NCBI GenBank assembly: GCA_905236785.1
Contig: CAJOQC010000204.1
Location: 1 to 11,694, forward strand
DNA: 11,694 nucleotides
From: an uncultured Selenomonadaceae bacterium
GTDB taxonomy: Bacteria > Bacillota > Negativicutes > Selenomonadales > Selenomonadaceae
Direction of reading: 5' to 3'
Position 1 is the first letter of the stretch, and each line of letters opens with the position of its first letter. The notes beneath the pieces are model-generated. The model was given only the letters and a program-made list of their open reading frames with translations, had not been told where the DNA came from and did not search any database. Both the position numbers and the translations under genes were made by a program. Shown one piece after another: positions 1 through 8,499 of this stretch.

Positions 1-102
1 CTGGCGGGGCTAAAAAAAGCCGTTGCGCTTTTGGGAGAAAAAGGCGCGGCGGGGCGCGTGGCGGCAAAAATTTTGGCGGCGGCGCAAGATAAACAGAAAT
101 AA
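1..102 (+). CDS. lpxB: Lipid A disaccharide synthase LpxB, C-terminal end (partial)
   Basis: An open frame enters from the left edge in frame 1 and stops with TAA at 100-102, giving 33 residues of a protein whose start lies outside the window. The visible part has an LGEKGAAGRVA stretch followed by an Ala-rich helix, which resembles the LpxB C-terminus (a Gly-Ala-x-x-Arg-Val-Ala segment in the last helix). LpxB joins UDP-2,3-diacylglucosamine to lipid X to form the lipid A disaccharide, the substrate of the LpxK domain encoded just downstream. Position immediately before msbA in an LPS locus supports the call. Thirty-three residues are too few to prove it; another glycosyltransferase with a similar helical tail is possible. 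Confidence 0.6.
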   Translation: MAGLKKAVALLGEKGAAGRVAAKILAAAQDKQK

Positions 103-121
103 ACAGAAAGATATTGGTTAA

Positions 122-1852
122 ATGAAAAATTATAAACGGCTTTTGCAATATATGCGCCCATACCTAAAACGGTTGGCGCTCGCGATAGTGTGCATTATCC
201 TTGCGGCGGGGGCGAACCTTTATGTGCCGTGGATAATAAAGGACATGATTGACAAAGTTTTGGCGGACAAGGATATGATGATGCTAAACTTCATATCCGT
301 GGGCATCGTGGTGGTGTTCTTCTTTCGCGGGATATTCTACTACGGCCAGTCCTATCTTGTGTCCTTTATAGGCCAACGGGTCATAATCGACGTGCGGGAG
401 GTTCTCTTTCGCAAGTTCCAGCGTATGCCCCTTGCCTATTTTGACCGCCACCAAACCGGGGAAACCATGAGTTACCTCACCAACGACGTGTCGGCAATGC
501 AGGCTGCCTTGGTGGATAACCTCATCGAAATGGTGACGGAAGGTTCTATTCTTATCGGTTCTATCGTGCTGATGTTCTATCTTGATTGGAAACTCAGCCT
601 TTTGACCCTTATTGTTATCCCCATGGTGGGGCAGGCCATGAAGATTTTCGGCCGCAAGATAAAAGTTACCGGCACAATAATACAAGAGCGATTGGCGGAC
701 ATAACCGCCCTGTTGCAAGAGAGCATTTCTTCCGTGCGGGTGGTTAAGTCCTTCGTGCGGGAAGATTATGAAATAGAAAGGTTCTGCAAACAGAACGAAT
801 TAAACTTCCAAGCGGCCATGAAAAATGTGCAGCTTACGAGCCTCCTTACCCCCACGGTGGAGTTTTTGGCGGCCATAGCCGTCACCTTCATTGTTTGGTT
901 CGGCGGCTACGAAGTGGTAAACGGCGAAATAACCGCCGGATCCTTGGTGGCGTTTTTGACCTACGCCGTGAACCTTGCCAACCCGGTAAAACGTCTCTCA
1001 AGGGTTTACGGAACTTTGCAAAAAGCCATGGCGGCGGTTGACCGTGTATTTGCCGTTATTGATTTGGATGAAACAATAACAGATAAACCAAACGCCAAGC
1101 CTTTGCCGCAGATTGAAGGAAACGTTACGCTAAAGGACGTAAGTTTTGGGTACAAAGAGGGGCAACTGGCGTTATCCCACCTTTCCCTCTCGGCAAAGGC
1201 CGGGGAAATGATAGCATTTGTGGGGCCGTCCGGCGCGGGCAAATCCACGGTGGCGAACCTCATACCCCGTTTTTACGACGTGACCGAGGGCGCAATTTAC
1301 ATTGACGAACATGACATACGGGACGTGACCGTGGCATCTTTAAGGGAGCAAATAGGCATAGTGCCGCAGGAAACTTTGCTCTTTAGCGCGTCGGTTATGG
1401 AAAACATTCGCTACGGGCGGCTTGACGCCACCGACGAAGAGGTAATAGAGGCGGCAAAGGCGGCCAACGCCGATGGGTTTATACGGGAGTTGCCCGACGG
1501 CTACGCCACGCAAATCGGCGAACGGGGGCTTAACCTTTCCGGCGGCCAACGTCAGCGCATGGCAATAGCCCGGGCAATTTTGAAAAATCCGCGTATTCTC
1601 ATACTTGACGAAGCCACAAGCGCCCTTGACACGGAAAGCGAGAAAATAGTGCAAGCGGCTCTTGACAAACTTATGGTGGGGCGCACTTCCTTTGTTATCG
1701 CCCACCGTCTTTCAACCATATTCGAGGCCGACCAAATTTACGTCATTGACAACGGCGAAATCCATGAACACGGCACTCACGAAGAATTGTTGAAAAAGGG
1801 CGGGCTTTACAGCAACCTGTATCATATTCAGTTCGGCAAAGTCGAAGGTTAA
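122..1852 (+). CDS. msbA: Lipid A export ABC transporter MsbA (permease fused to ATPase)
   Basis: This 576-residue half-transporter has the type IV ABC exporter layout, as expected for MsbA (E. coli about 582 residues). Six membrane helices lie in residues about 17-295, followed by the ATPase domain from about 330. Visible ATPase motifs are Walker A GPSGAGKST (368-376), the Q-loop glutamine (Q416), the LSGGQ signature (472-476), Walker B with D496-E497 as catalytic pair, the SALD D-loop and the switch histidine H528. As a homodimer it would flip core-lipid A from the inner to the outer leaflet of the inner membrane before Lpt hands it on. The position between lpxB and waaA-lpxK distinguishes it from related multidrug exporters, which sequence alone would not. 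The ATG start is preceded by a weak purine stretch (AGAAAG, 105-110); a 19-base gap separates it from the gene before. Confidence 0.92.
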   Translation: MKNYKRLLQYMRPYLKRLALAIVCIILAAGANLYVPWIIKDMIDKVLADKDMMMLNFISVGIVVVFFFRGIFYYGQSYLVSFIGQRVIIDVREVLFRKFQRMPLAYFDRHQTGETMSYLTNDVSAMQAALVDNLIEMVTEGSILIGSIVLMFYLDWKLSLLTLIVIPMVGQAMKIFGRKIKVTGTIIQERLADITALLQESISSVRVVKSFVREDYEIERFCKQNELNFQAAMKNVQLTSLLTPTVEFLAAIAVTFIVWFGGYEVVNGEITAGSLVAFLTYAVNLANPVKRLSRVYGTLQKAMAAVDRVFAVIDLDETITDKPNAKPLPQIEGNVTLKDVSFGYKEGQLALSHLSLSAKAGEMIAFVGPSGAGKSTVANLIPRFYDVTEGAIYIDEHDIRDVTVASLREQIGIVPQETLLFSASVMENIRYGRLDATDEEVIEAAKAANADGFIRELPDGYATQIGERGLNLSGGQRQRMAIARAILKNPRILILDEATSALDTESEKIVQAALDKLMVGRTSFVIAHRLSTIFEADQIYVIDNGEIHEHGTHEELLKKGGLYSNLYHIQFGKVEG

Positions 1853-1873
1853 TCGCCTTAAAGAGGAAGCAAT

Positions 1874-4408
1874 ATGCAATTATTTCACAGGATAGCGACG
1901 GTTGCCATTAAAATCGTCTACAACATAACGGCGGTTCTTATAATCGTGCCGGTGGGGGCTGTTTTCCTCATACGGGCGACACGGGAAAAAGGGTTCGTGG
2001 AGCGGATAAAGCAAAGTATGTTCGGCATTTTCCCCGCCCACGCCCTTGACAAGGTGGCAAAGAAAAACTGTATATGGGTGCACGCGGCTTCCGTCGGCGA
2101 GGTTGTGGCCACAAGCCCCCTCATCAAAGAGTTCCGCAAGGAATTTCCCAAAAGCCCCATTTTGGTGTCGGTGGTGACCACCAGCGGCTACGAAATGGCC
2201 AACCGAATCATTAAGGACGCGGACAGCATAATATATTACCCCTTGGACTTGCCCTTTTTGGCGGGGCATATCCTGCGGCGTATCCACCCGCGCATCTTTT
2301 TGCCCGTGGAGACGGAGCTGTGGCCAAACTTCCTAAAGACCGCCCGGCAAATGAAAATCCCGGTGATGATGGTAAACGGCCGCATCAGCGACAAAAGCGT
2401 CACGCGGTACAAGTATCTTTTCAGCATACTTTCCGACATGATCGGCACGGTGAAACGCTTTGCCATGCAGTCCCCCATTGATGCGGACTATATCATGCGC
2501 CTTGGCGCGCCGCCGGAACTTGTGACTGTTACGGGCAACACGAAATTCGACCAGACATATACGGACGTAAGCGACGAAGAAAAACAGGAATTTTTGCAGA
2601 GTTTGGGGCTTGCGGACAACGATGGCATACTTTTGGCGGGCAGCACCCACCGGGGGGAGGAAGGCTATGTCCTGTCGGCCTTTGCCGCCGTGAGGGAAAA
2701 GCACCAAAACGCCAAGTTGGTGATAGCCCCTCGGGAGTTGTTGCGGGTCACGGAGGTTATGCATATATGCAAAAACGCGGGCTTTGAGGCCAAAACCCGC
2801 ACCGCCCTCCAAAAAGAACCCGCAACGGGGCATGACATTGTTATTCTTGACACAATCGGCGAACTGGGGCGAATTTACAGCATCGGCGACGTGGTTTATG
2901 TGGGGGGCAGCCTTATTTCCCACGGCGGCCACAATATCTTAGAGCCGGCAGCCCATGGCAAGGCCATTATCGTGGGCAGCAATATGTTTAACTTCAAGGA
3001 CACACACGCCCTTTTTACCAAACGGAACGCCTGCGTCACCGTAAAGGATGCGGAAGAGCTTGCGGCAAAAACCGTGGAGCTTTTCGACAACCAAGAGGAA
3101 CGGGCGCGCCTTGAAAGGGAAACCCTTGCCATTGTCAACGAGAACAAGGGCGCGGCGCGAAAATCGGCGGTAATCTTGCGGGAAACCTTGGAGAACTACG
3201 AAAGCACCGCCGGGTTTATCCGTTCCACGGAGAAAATCGAAAATCTGCAAACTTACTTTATCCACCTTGTCCACAGCAAGGAAGTGGACGGCGTTTTCCT
3301 CAACGCCATTATGGCGGTTTTGTATGTTTTTTCCATTATATACAGCCTGCTTATAAATTTCCGCTTGACGGGCTACAATTTGGGGTTGTTTAAGCGGCAA
3401 GAGCTTAGTTGTTTTGTAATCAGCCTGGGCAACGTGACGGTGGGCGGCACGGGGAAAACCCCCACGGCGCAACGACTTGCCAAGGACATTCGCGACATGG
3501 GCTATAAAGTGGTGATACTAAACCGAGGCTACCGCGCCAAATGGCACGGGGAAGTAGGGGTGGTGTCCGACGGGCAGAACCTTCAAATGGACGCGACCCA
3601 AGCCGGGGACGAAGCCTATATGCTCGCCAAGCACCTGCCGGGTGTGCCGGTCTTGATCGGCGCAGAACGGGCGGTGACGGGGCGGTACGCCGTGGAGCAT
3701 TTCGGCGCGGAAGTGGCCATTTTGGACGACGGGTATCAGCACTGGCAGTTAAAACGGGATATGGATATATTGCTTGTTGATGCGGTGAACGTCTTCGGGA
3801 ACGAACACATTTTGCCCCGGGGCACTCTCCGCGAACCCATTGACCATATAAGCCGCGCCGACGTGTGCCTTATGACGAAGGTGGATCAGGCGGCGGAAGG
3901 CTCTCGGGAACATATCCGCGACACCCTTAAAAAGTACAACGACAAGGCCTTGGTGGTGGAGAGTATTCACCGCCCCCGTTGCCTTATAGAACTTGCGGAC
4001 TGGTACGAAAACATTGCCGGCGACGGCGTGGACGTGAAGGAAATCCGCGACAAGCGGGTAATGGCGGTGTCCGCCATAGGAAACCCCGCCTCCTTTGAGC
4101 AGACTTTGGTAAATTTGGGCGCGGCGGTCATTGAGAGCCTTCGTTACCCCGACCACCATGACTACACCATGGCCGAAATGCAGGACGTGTTGCAACAGGC
4201 CGCGGCGGAAGGGGCGGAAGCTATCATCATCACCGAAAAGGACGCGGTGAAAATCCCCGCCGAAGTGGTCAGCGCCAAATGGGAAATCCCCGTTTACGTT
4301 ATCTGCGTGGAAGTCACTTTCAAAAGCGGCGCAGGGGATTTTCATGATATGCTTCAAAACAAACTTCGCGAATGTTACGGCAAAAACAGGAGGACGGAAG
4401 AACTATGA
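1874..4408 (+). CDS. waaA-lpxK: Fused Kdo transferase (WaaA/KdtA) and lipid A 4'-kinase (LpxK)
   Basis: One uninterrupted 844-residue frame holds two complete enzymes. Residues 1 to about 445 are Kdo transferase (GT30): an N-terminal membrane segment (about 13-33), HAASVGE (70-76, with E76 at the catalytic-base position), VETELWPN (145-152), GSTHRGEE (256-263) and GGSLISHGGHNILEPA (344-359). Residues about 463-840 are LpxK: a second hydrophobic segment (about 473-496), P-loop GGTGKTP (524-530), NRGYR (550-554), AGDE (577-580), LDDGYQH (617-623), PRGTLREP (648-655) and TEKDAVK (787-793). LpxK phosphorylates the 4' position to make lipid IVA; WaaA then adds Kdo from CMP-Kdo, so the fusion joins successive steps, though in reverse order along the chain. 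Both domains face the cytoplasm at the membrane. AGAGGA (1862-1867) sits 6 bases before the ATG. How many Kdo residues are added cannot be read from sequence. Confidence 0.93.
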   Translation: MQLFHRIATVAIKIVYNITAVLIIVPVGAVFLIRATREKGFVERIKQSMFGIFPAHALDKVAKKNCIWVHAASVGEVVATSPLIKEFRKEFPKSPILVSVVTTSGYEMANRIIKDADSIIYYPLDLPFLAGHILRRIHPRIFLPVETELWPNFLKTARQMKIPVMMVNGRISDKSVTRYKYLFSILSDMIGTVKRFAMQSPIDADYIMRLGAPPELVTVTGNTKFDQTYTDVSDEEKQEFLQSLGLADNDGILLAGSTHRGEEGYVLSAFAAVREKHQNAKLVIAPRELLRVTEVMHICKNAGFEAKTRTALQKEPATGHDIVILDTIGELGRIYSIGDVVYVGGSLISHGGHNILEPAAHGKAIIVGSNMFNFKDTHALFTKRNACVTVKDAEELAAKTVELFDNQEERARLERETLAIVNENKGAARKSAVILRETLENYESTAGFIRSTEKIENLQTYFIHLVHSKEVDGVFLNAIMAVLYVFSIIYSLLINFRLTGYNLGLFKRQELSCFVISLGNVTVGGTGKTPTAQRLAKDIRDMGYKVVILNRGYRAKWHGEVGVVSDGQNLQMDATQAGDEAYMLAKHLPGVPVLIGAERAVTGRYAVEHFGAEVAILDDGYQHWQLKRDMDILLVDAVNVFGNEHILPRGTLREPIDHISRADVCLMTKVDQAAEGSREHIRDTLKKYNDKALVVESIHRPRCLIELADWYENIAGDGVDVKEIRDKRVMAVSAIGNPASFEQTLVNLGAAVIESLRYPDHHDYTMAEMQDVLQQAAAEGAEAIIITEKDAVKIPAEVVSAKWEIPVYVICVEVTFKSGAGDFHDMLQNKLRECYGKNRRTEEL
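4388..4393 (+). promoter_or_regulatory. Strong Shine-Dalgarno AGGAGG for kdsB
   Basis: AGGAGG lies 11 bases before the ATG at 4405 and inside the end of the fused gene. It decides the kdsB start in favour of 4405 over an in-frame ATG at 4372, which would add eleven residues (MLRQKQEDGRT) with no family resemblance and has no comparable site. The chosen ATG overlaps the upstream TGA as ATGA. Confidence 0.8.
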
Positions 4409-5136
4409 AGGTTTTATGCGTAATTCCCGCCCGCTACGCCTCGACCCGTCTGCCGGGGAAACCCCTGCGGGACATTGCGGGGAAACCCATGATTGTGCGG
4501 GTGTACGAGCGGGCGATTAAAGCAAAAAATATCGACGACGCAGTGGTGGCCACGGACGATGAGCGGATTTTTGACGCGGTGACGAAGTTTGGCGGCAAAG
4601 GGGTGATGACCCGCGCCGACCACCAAACAGGCACGGACAGATTGGCGGAAGTGGCCGAAATTTACACCGACGCGGAAGTGATAATAAACGTCCAAGGGGA
4701 CGAACCTTTGATAGACCCGGAGTTAATCGACGAATTGGCGGCGCTTTTTGCGGACAAGACGCTAAACATGGCCACGGTAAAAACACAGATAAAAGAAAAA
4801 GCCGAGCAGGAAAACCCCAACAACGTGAAAGTCGTAACGGACAAAGAGGGCTACGCCCTATATTTCAGCCGTTCCCTTATCCCCTACCCGCGACGGGAGG
4901 GGGCGAAGGTTTTTAAGCACATCGGCATATACGCCTACCGCCGCGATTTTTTGAAGAAATTTGCCGCCATGGCGCAAACGCCCCTTGAAATGAGCGAATC
5001 CTTGGAACAACTGCGAGCCATTGAAAACGGCGAGCGGATAAAAGTCATCGAAACAACGCGGCAATTTGTGGGCGTTGATACGGAAGAAGATTTGCGGGAA
5101 GTAAACAGAATATACATTGAGGAGGGATTGGCATGA
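4405..5136 (+). CDS. kdsB: CMP-Kdo synthetase KdsB
   Basis: The 243-residue protein (E. coli KdsB 248) activates Kdo with CTP to give CMP-Kdo, the donor used by the WaaA domain encoded just upstream. Family motifs run in order: [15 protein letters not shown] (7-21, nucleotide-binding), ATDDERI (49-55), HQTGTDR (73-79), NVQGDEPLI (95-103, containing the metal-binding aspartate D99), SLEQLR (199-204) and GVDTEEDL (223-230, with a second conserved aspartate D225). The enzyme is cytoplasmic. The ATG overlaps the stop of waaA-lpxK by four bases (ATGA), and the gene's own stop overlaps the kdsA start the same way, so translation of the three genes is probably coupled. The related neuraminate cytidylyltransferases differ in the first motif and in context, so the assignment is firm. 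Confidence 0.95.
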   Translation: MKVLCVIPARYASTRLPGKPLRDIAGKPMIVRVYERAIKAKNIDDAVVATDDERIFDAVTKFGGKGVMTRADHQTGTDRLAEVAEIYTDAEVIINVQGDEPLIDPELIDELAALFADKTLNMATVKTQIKEKAEQENPNNVKVVTDKEGYALYFSRSLIPYPRREGAKVFKHIGIYAYRRDFLKKFAAMAQTPLEMSESLEQLRAIENGERIKVIETTRQFVGVDTEEDLREVNRIYIEEGLA

Positions 5137-5966
5137 ACAAAGTTGCCGCAGGGAATTTCTTAATCGGCGACGGCGAGCCGCTTGTTCTTATGGCAGGGCC
5201 GTGCGTGTTGGAAAGCTACGAACGTTCCCTTTTAATCGGCAGGGGGATAAAGGAAATTTGCGAAAGATTGTCCGTACCCTACATTTTTAAGGCATCCTTT
5301 GATAAGGCCAACCGTTCCTCCTACCACAGTTTCCGAGGACCGGGGCTTAAAGAAGGGCTGAAGCTGTTGGCGAAAATAAAAAAAGAGCTTAATGTCCCGG
5401 TGGTTACGGATATTCATGAGAGTTTCCAGGCCGAACCCGCCGCCAAAGTGGCGGACGTTTTGCAGATACCCGCCTTTTTGTGCCGTCAGACGGATCTTCT
5501 CCATGCGGCGGCGCAGACGGGGCAGGTGGTGAACGTAAAAAAAGGCCAGTTCCTTTCGCCCAACGATATGCGAAACGTGGTGGATAAACTCCACGCCAGC
5601 GGCACGGAAAAAATTCTCCTGACGGAACGGGGGGCATCATTTGGGTATAACAACTTGGTGGTTGATATGCGTTCCTTCCCCATAATGCGCTCCTTCGGCT
5701 ACCCCGTGATATTCGACGGCACACACAGCGTCCAACTCCCCGGCGGCGCAGGGGAAACCTCCTCCGGCAACCGCGAATATGTGGAATATCTTGTGCGGGC
5801 GGCGGTGGGCGCAGGGGTGGACGGCCTTTTCTTGGAAGTCCACGACAACCCCGCCGAAGCCCTCTCCGACGGCGCAAACATGGTTTATCTCGATTGTTTG
5901 GAGGATATGCTAAAGGACGCGCTTGCCATTAACGCCGTGGTAAAAAGGAACAAAAAAGGCAGATAA
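5133..5966 (+). CDS. kdsA: Kdo-8-phosphate synthase KdsA, metal-dependent type
   Basis: This 277-residue DAHP/Kdo8P-synthase-family TIM barrel condenses phosphoenolpyruvate with D-arabinose-5-phosphate to Kdo-8-phosphate in the cytoplasm. Diagnostic stretches are AGPCVLES (21-28), [12 protein letters not shown] (52-63) followed by HSFRGPGL (65-72), VTDIHE (91-96), RQTDLL (118-123), KKGQFLSP (136-143), [11 protein letters not shown] (164-174) and [11 protein letters not shown] (194-204). C24, H198, E235 and D246 sit where metal-dependent family members (for example the Aquifex enzyme) have their four metal ligands. Metal-independent enzymes such as that of E. coli have Asn in place of the Cys, so this enzyme should need a divalent metal; that is inference from residues. 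GAGGAGG (5119-5125) is well placed before the ATG, which overlaps the kdsB stop (ATGA). Confidence 0.96.
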   Translation: MNKVAAGNFLIGDGEPLVLMAGPCVLESYERSLLIGRGIKEICERLSVPYIFKASFDKANRSSYHSFRGPGLKEGLKLLAKIKKELNVPVVTDIHESFQAEPAAKVADVLQIPAFLCRQTDLLHAAAQTGQVVNVKKGQFLSPNDMRNVVDKLHASGTEKILLTERGASFGYNNLVVDMRSFPIMRSFGYPVIFDGTHSVQLPGGAGETSSGNREYVEYLVRAAVGAGVDGLFLEVHDNPAEALSDGANMVYLDCLEDMLKDALAINAVVKRNKKGR

Positions 5967-5976
5967 GGCGAACACC

Positions 5977-6945
5977 ATGATAAAAAACAAAGCGATTGAA
6001 ACTTTGCAGATAGAAGCCGAAGCAGTGGCCGACCTTACGAATAAAATCGACGACGAATTTGAGGCGGCGGCAAACTGCATATTAAATTGCCCGGCGCGGG
6101 TGGTGGTGACGGGCATGGGCAAAAGCGGCCACATCGGCAAAAAAATAGCCGCCACCTTGGCCAGCACCGGCACGCCATCTTTTTTCATGCATCCGGCGGA
6201 AGCCTTCCATGGCGACCTTGGCATGGTGACGGAAAACGATGTGGTTATCGCCATATCAAACAGCGGCGAATCAAACGAGATAGTAAACATTTTGCCCATA
6301 ATCCGCCGTATCGGCGCAACGATTGTGGCCTTTTCCGGGCGGCGGGATTCTTCCTTGGGCAAATACAGCGACTACTTTATCGACACGGGGGTCAAAAGGG
6401 AGGCCTGCCCCTTGGGGCTTGCGCCCACGGCCAGCACCACCGCCACCCTTGCCATGGGGGACGCTCTTGCCATGGCTCTTATGGCGGCGCGGAATTTCAC
6501 ATCCCAAGACTTTGCCATGTTCCACCCCGGCGGCGCTTTGGGGAGAAAACTTCTCCTCACGGTGAAAGACGTGATGCACACAGGGGAGGACAACCCCCTC
6601 ATAGAAACGGGCAAAACCGCCAAAGATGCCCTCTTTGTCATGACGGAAAAGGGCTTGGGGGCGGCTTCGGTGATTGACGGCGAAGGAAAATTCGTGGGGC
6701 TTATCACCGACGGCATAATCCGCCGCGCCTTGGGCAGGGATTACAATTTCCTTGACGAGCCGGTGGAACATATAATGACCGCCGACCCCATAACCATCGC
6801 CGAGAACAAATTGGCGGCAACGGCTCTTTCGGTAATGGAAAAGCACAAGCCCCGCCCCATCACCGTTTTGCCGGTGGTGGACAAGGACAAAACCCCGCTG
6901 GGCATCGTGCATCTTACGGATTTGTTGCGTCAGGGCGTAGTGTAA
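5977..6945 (+). CDS. kdsD: D-arabinose-5-phosphate isomerase KdsD (SIS plus two CBS domains)
   Basis: The 322-residue protein (E. coli KdsD 328) interconverts D-ribulose-5-phosphate and D-arabinose-5-phosphate, supplying KdsA. The N-terminal sugar-isomerase (SIS) domain spans about 35-180, with TGMGKSGHIG (45-54), HPAEAFHGDLGM (72-83), SNSGES (94-99), PLGLAPTASTTA (145-156) and FHPGGALGR (182-190). Two CBS domains follow at about 200-260 and 270-322; in this family they are generally thought to be regulatory, but the ligand here is unknown. The gene begins 10 bases after the kdsA stop with a weak site (AAGG, 5965-5968). Sequence does not separate KdsD from capsule-linked KpsF or GutQ; the position between kdsA and kdsC supports the LPS role. 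Confidence 0.93.
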   Translation: MIKNKAIETLQIEAEAVADLTNKIDDEFEAAANCILNCPARVVVTGMGKSGHIGKKIAATLASTGTPSFFMHPAEAFHGDLGMVTENDVVIAISNSGESNEIVNILPIIRRIGATIVAFSGRRDSSLGKYSDYFIDTGVKREACPLGLAPTASTTATLAMGDALAMALMAARNFTSQDFAMFHPGGALGRKLLLTVKDVMHTGEDNPLIETGKTAKDALFVMTEKGLGAASVIDGEGKFVGLITDGIIRRALGRDYNFLDEPVEHIMTADPITIAENKLAATALSVMEKHKPRPITVLPVVDKDKTPLGIVHLTDLLRQGVV

Positions 6946-6959
6946 AGGAGAAAAGACAG

Positions 6960-7523
6960 ATGGAAGTAATGACGGGCGCAAACGAACGCGCCAAGAACAT
7001 TAAACTCATAATTTTCGACGTGGACGGCGTTCTTACCGACGGCGGCATCTACACCGGCGCGGAAGGGGAGGTTTTTAAGCCCTTTTTCTGCCGGGACGGT
7101 TTGGGGATACGGCTGGCGCGGCAATGCGGCCTTAAAGTTGCCATTATCACCGGGCGAAACAGCAAGCAGGTGGAGTATCGCGGCAAGGAACTTGGTTTTG
7201 ACGCAATTTGCCAAGGCTCTCTTAACAAGCGGGACGATTACAAAATGTTAAAGGAAGAGTTCGGCCTTACCGACGAGGAAATTGCCTATGTGGGGGACGA
7301 CCTTATCGACCTCCCCATAATGGTGCAGGCGGAGCTTGCGGCGGCGGTGGGCGATGCCGTGCCGGAAGTGAAGGCGCGGGCGCATATAATCTCCGATCTT
7401 CCCGGCGGGCGCGGCGCGGCGCGGGAGGTTATCGAGTTTATCCTAAAGGCGCAGGGCAAGTGGGGCGAAATTGTAGAAAGTTTCCTTTCCACGGAACACA
7501 ATGGCGTATCGGCAAAGTTATAA
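6960..7523 (+). CDS. kdsC: Kdo-8-phosphate phosphatase KdsC (HAD superfamily)
   Basis: The 187-residue HAD hydrolase (E. coli KdsC 188) removes phosphate from Kdo-8-phosphate to release Kdo for KdsB. It has the capless C0-type layout: FDVDGVLTDGGI (19-30, nucleophile D20 and acid/base D22), TGRNS (64-68), the motif III lysine K90 in QGSLNK, and GDDLIDLP (112-119) with Mg-binding acids. The GGRGAAREVIEFIL C-terminal segment (149-162) is typical of KdsC and covers the active site in characterised members. AAAGGAG (6944-6950) lies 9 bases before the ATG and overlaps the kdsD stop; a second ATG three codons later is possible but is spaced further from this site. It is the last gene before the largest internal gap, so the Kdo block may end a transcriptional sub-unit here. 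Confidence 0.94.
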   Translation: MEVMTGANERAKNIKLIIFDVDGVLTDGGIYTGAEGEVFKPFFCRDGLGIRLARQCGLKVAIITGRNSKQVEYRGKELGFDAICQGSLNKRDDYKMLKEEFGLTDEEIAYVGDDLIDLPIMVQAELAAAVGDAVPEVKARAHIISDLPGGRGAAREVIEFILKAQGKWGEIVESFLSTEHNGVSAKL

Positions 7524-7547
7524 CGCCGTTTTGCTATCTTTTGTTTT

Positions 7548-7553
7548 TATAAT
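7548..7553 (+). promoter_or_regulatory. Possible internal promoter -10 box (TATAAT) before lpxL
   Basis: The 64-base gap between kdsC and lpxL (7524-7587) is AT-rich in an otherwise GC-richer locus and contains a perfect TATAAT. No good -35 lies at 16-18 bases: TTGCTA (7531-7536) is only 11 bases away, and the hexamer at 7525-7530 (GCCGTT) is poor. There is no extended TG motif. It could be a weak or activator-dependent promoter for the lpxL-lpt block, or chance in AT-rich DNA. Confidence 0.25.
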
Positions 7554-7587
7554 AATACCGTAAACAATAACAAGAAGAGGAAAGACC

Positions 7588-8499
7588 ATGCTTTATCGAA
7601 CGCTGATGATTTTAAGTCGTTTGATTTGCTTAATGCCGTATAAACTGTTGATGATGTTCGGCGTTTTGTTGGGCAATCTGTATTATATCTTGGTTAAAAA
7701 GCAACGTGAACGCGCCGTGGCGCAGATGATGCCCGCCCTAAAGGTGGACGAAGACGAGGCGCGGCGTTTGGTGCGCAAGTCCTTTGTCAATTTGGCCAAG
7801 AATATGCTTGAAATTATGTATATGCCAAACCTCAACAGCGACAACCTAAGTAGGTACATTGATATTGAAAATATGGATCGTATGAAAGACGCTCTCGCCG
7901 AAGGCCATGGCGTGGTTATCCTGACGGGGCATATCGGCACCTGGGAATGGCTGAGCGCTGCTTTCACCCTAAACAATATGCCCGCCTCCGCCATAGCCAA
8001 AACCCAACCAAACGCCGATTACACCAAAGCGTTAAACGAACTTCGCTCCAAGATAAACATGGAAATATTCTCCCGCGGCACAAGCGAACTGTTAATGGCG
8101 GCAAAAGCTCTCAAAAAAGGCAAGATTTTGGGTTTTTTGGCCGACCAAGACGCAGGCCCTGGGGGCGCGTTCATTGAATTTTTGGGCAAAACAGCATCCA
8201 CGCCCTTAGGTCCTGCGGTGTTTTCCCGCAAATTCGGTTCGCCGGTTATGCCGTGTTTTATCCTGCGGCAGGAAAACGGCAAGCATAAAGTCGTTATCGG
8301 CGAGGCTCTTAGGTATAAGGACACGGGGGACACGGACAAGGACTTGTTTGATTTAACCGTCACCATGACGAAAATTCTCGAAAAAGTCATTCGCGAGAAC
8401 CCGACTCAATGGCTATGGTTTCAAAAACGGTGGAACACTGCGCCGGAAATGCAAAAGACCAATAAACATCACACGGTAAAAGGGCAGGAGAATAAATGA
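7588..8499 (+). CDS. lpxL: Lipid A late acyltransferase, LpxL/HtrB family
   Basis: The 303-residue membrane-associated protein belongs to the lysophospholipid/lipid A acyltransferase family (E. coli LpxL 306). In E. coli, LpxL transfers a secondary acyl chain from acyl-ACP onto Kdo2-lipid A at the inner membrane. A hydrophobic N-terminal anchor (about 5-36) is followed by the catalytic H-x4-E motif HIGTWE (115-120), the conserved RGTSELL (163-169), FLADQDAG (183-190), a PLGPAVFSRKFGSPVMP segment (206-222) and PTQWLWFQKRW (272-282) near the end. AGAGGAAAG (7576-7583) precedes the ATG. The stop overlaps the lptC ATG (ATGA). It is the only late acyltransferase in the window, so which position it acylates, which chain length it uses and whether Kdo is needed cannot be read from sequence. 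Confidence 0.9.
   Translation: MLYRTLMILSRLICLMPYKLLMMFGVLLGNLYYILVKKQRERAVAQMMPALKVDEDEARRLVRKSFVNLAKNMLEIMYMPNLNSDNLSRYIDIENMDRMKDALAEGHGVVILTGHIGTWEWLSAAFTLNNMPASAIAKTQPNADYTKALNELRSKINMEIFSRGTSELLMAAKALKKGKILGFLADQDAGPGGAFIEFLGKTASTPLGPAVFSRKFGSPVMPCFILRQENGKHKVVIGEALRYKDTGDTDKDLFDLTVTMTKILEKVIRENPTQWLWFQKRWNTAPEMQKTNKHHTVKGQENK

Noticed and set aside
2333..2932. 199-codon minus-strand open frame opposite waaA-lpxK
   Set aside because: The plus-strand frame carries clear WaaA motifs throughout; the antisense product is His/Arg-rich with no family features.
4372..4404. Upstream in-frame ATG for kdsB
   Set aside because: The extra eleven residues precede the conserved KdsB start, and the AGGAGG site plus ATGA overlap point to 4405.
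6087..6677. 196-codon plus-strand frame inside kdsD
   Set aside because: It is out of frame with kdsD and has a Gly/His/Arg-rich low-complexity translation, while the kdsD frame has every SIS motif in the same DNA.
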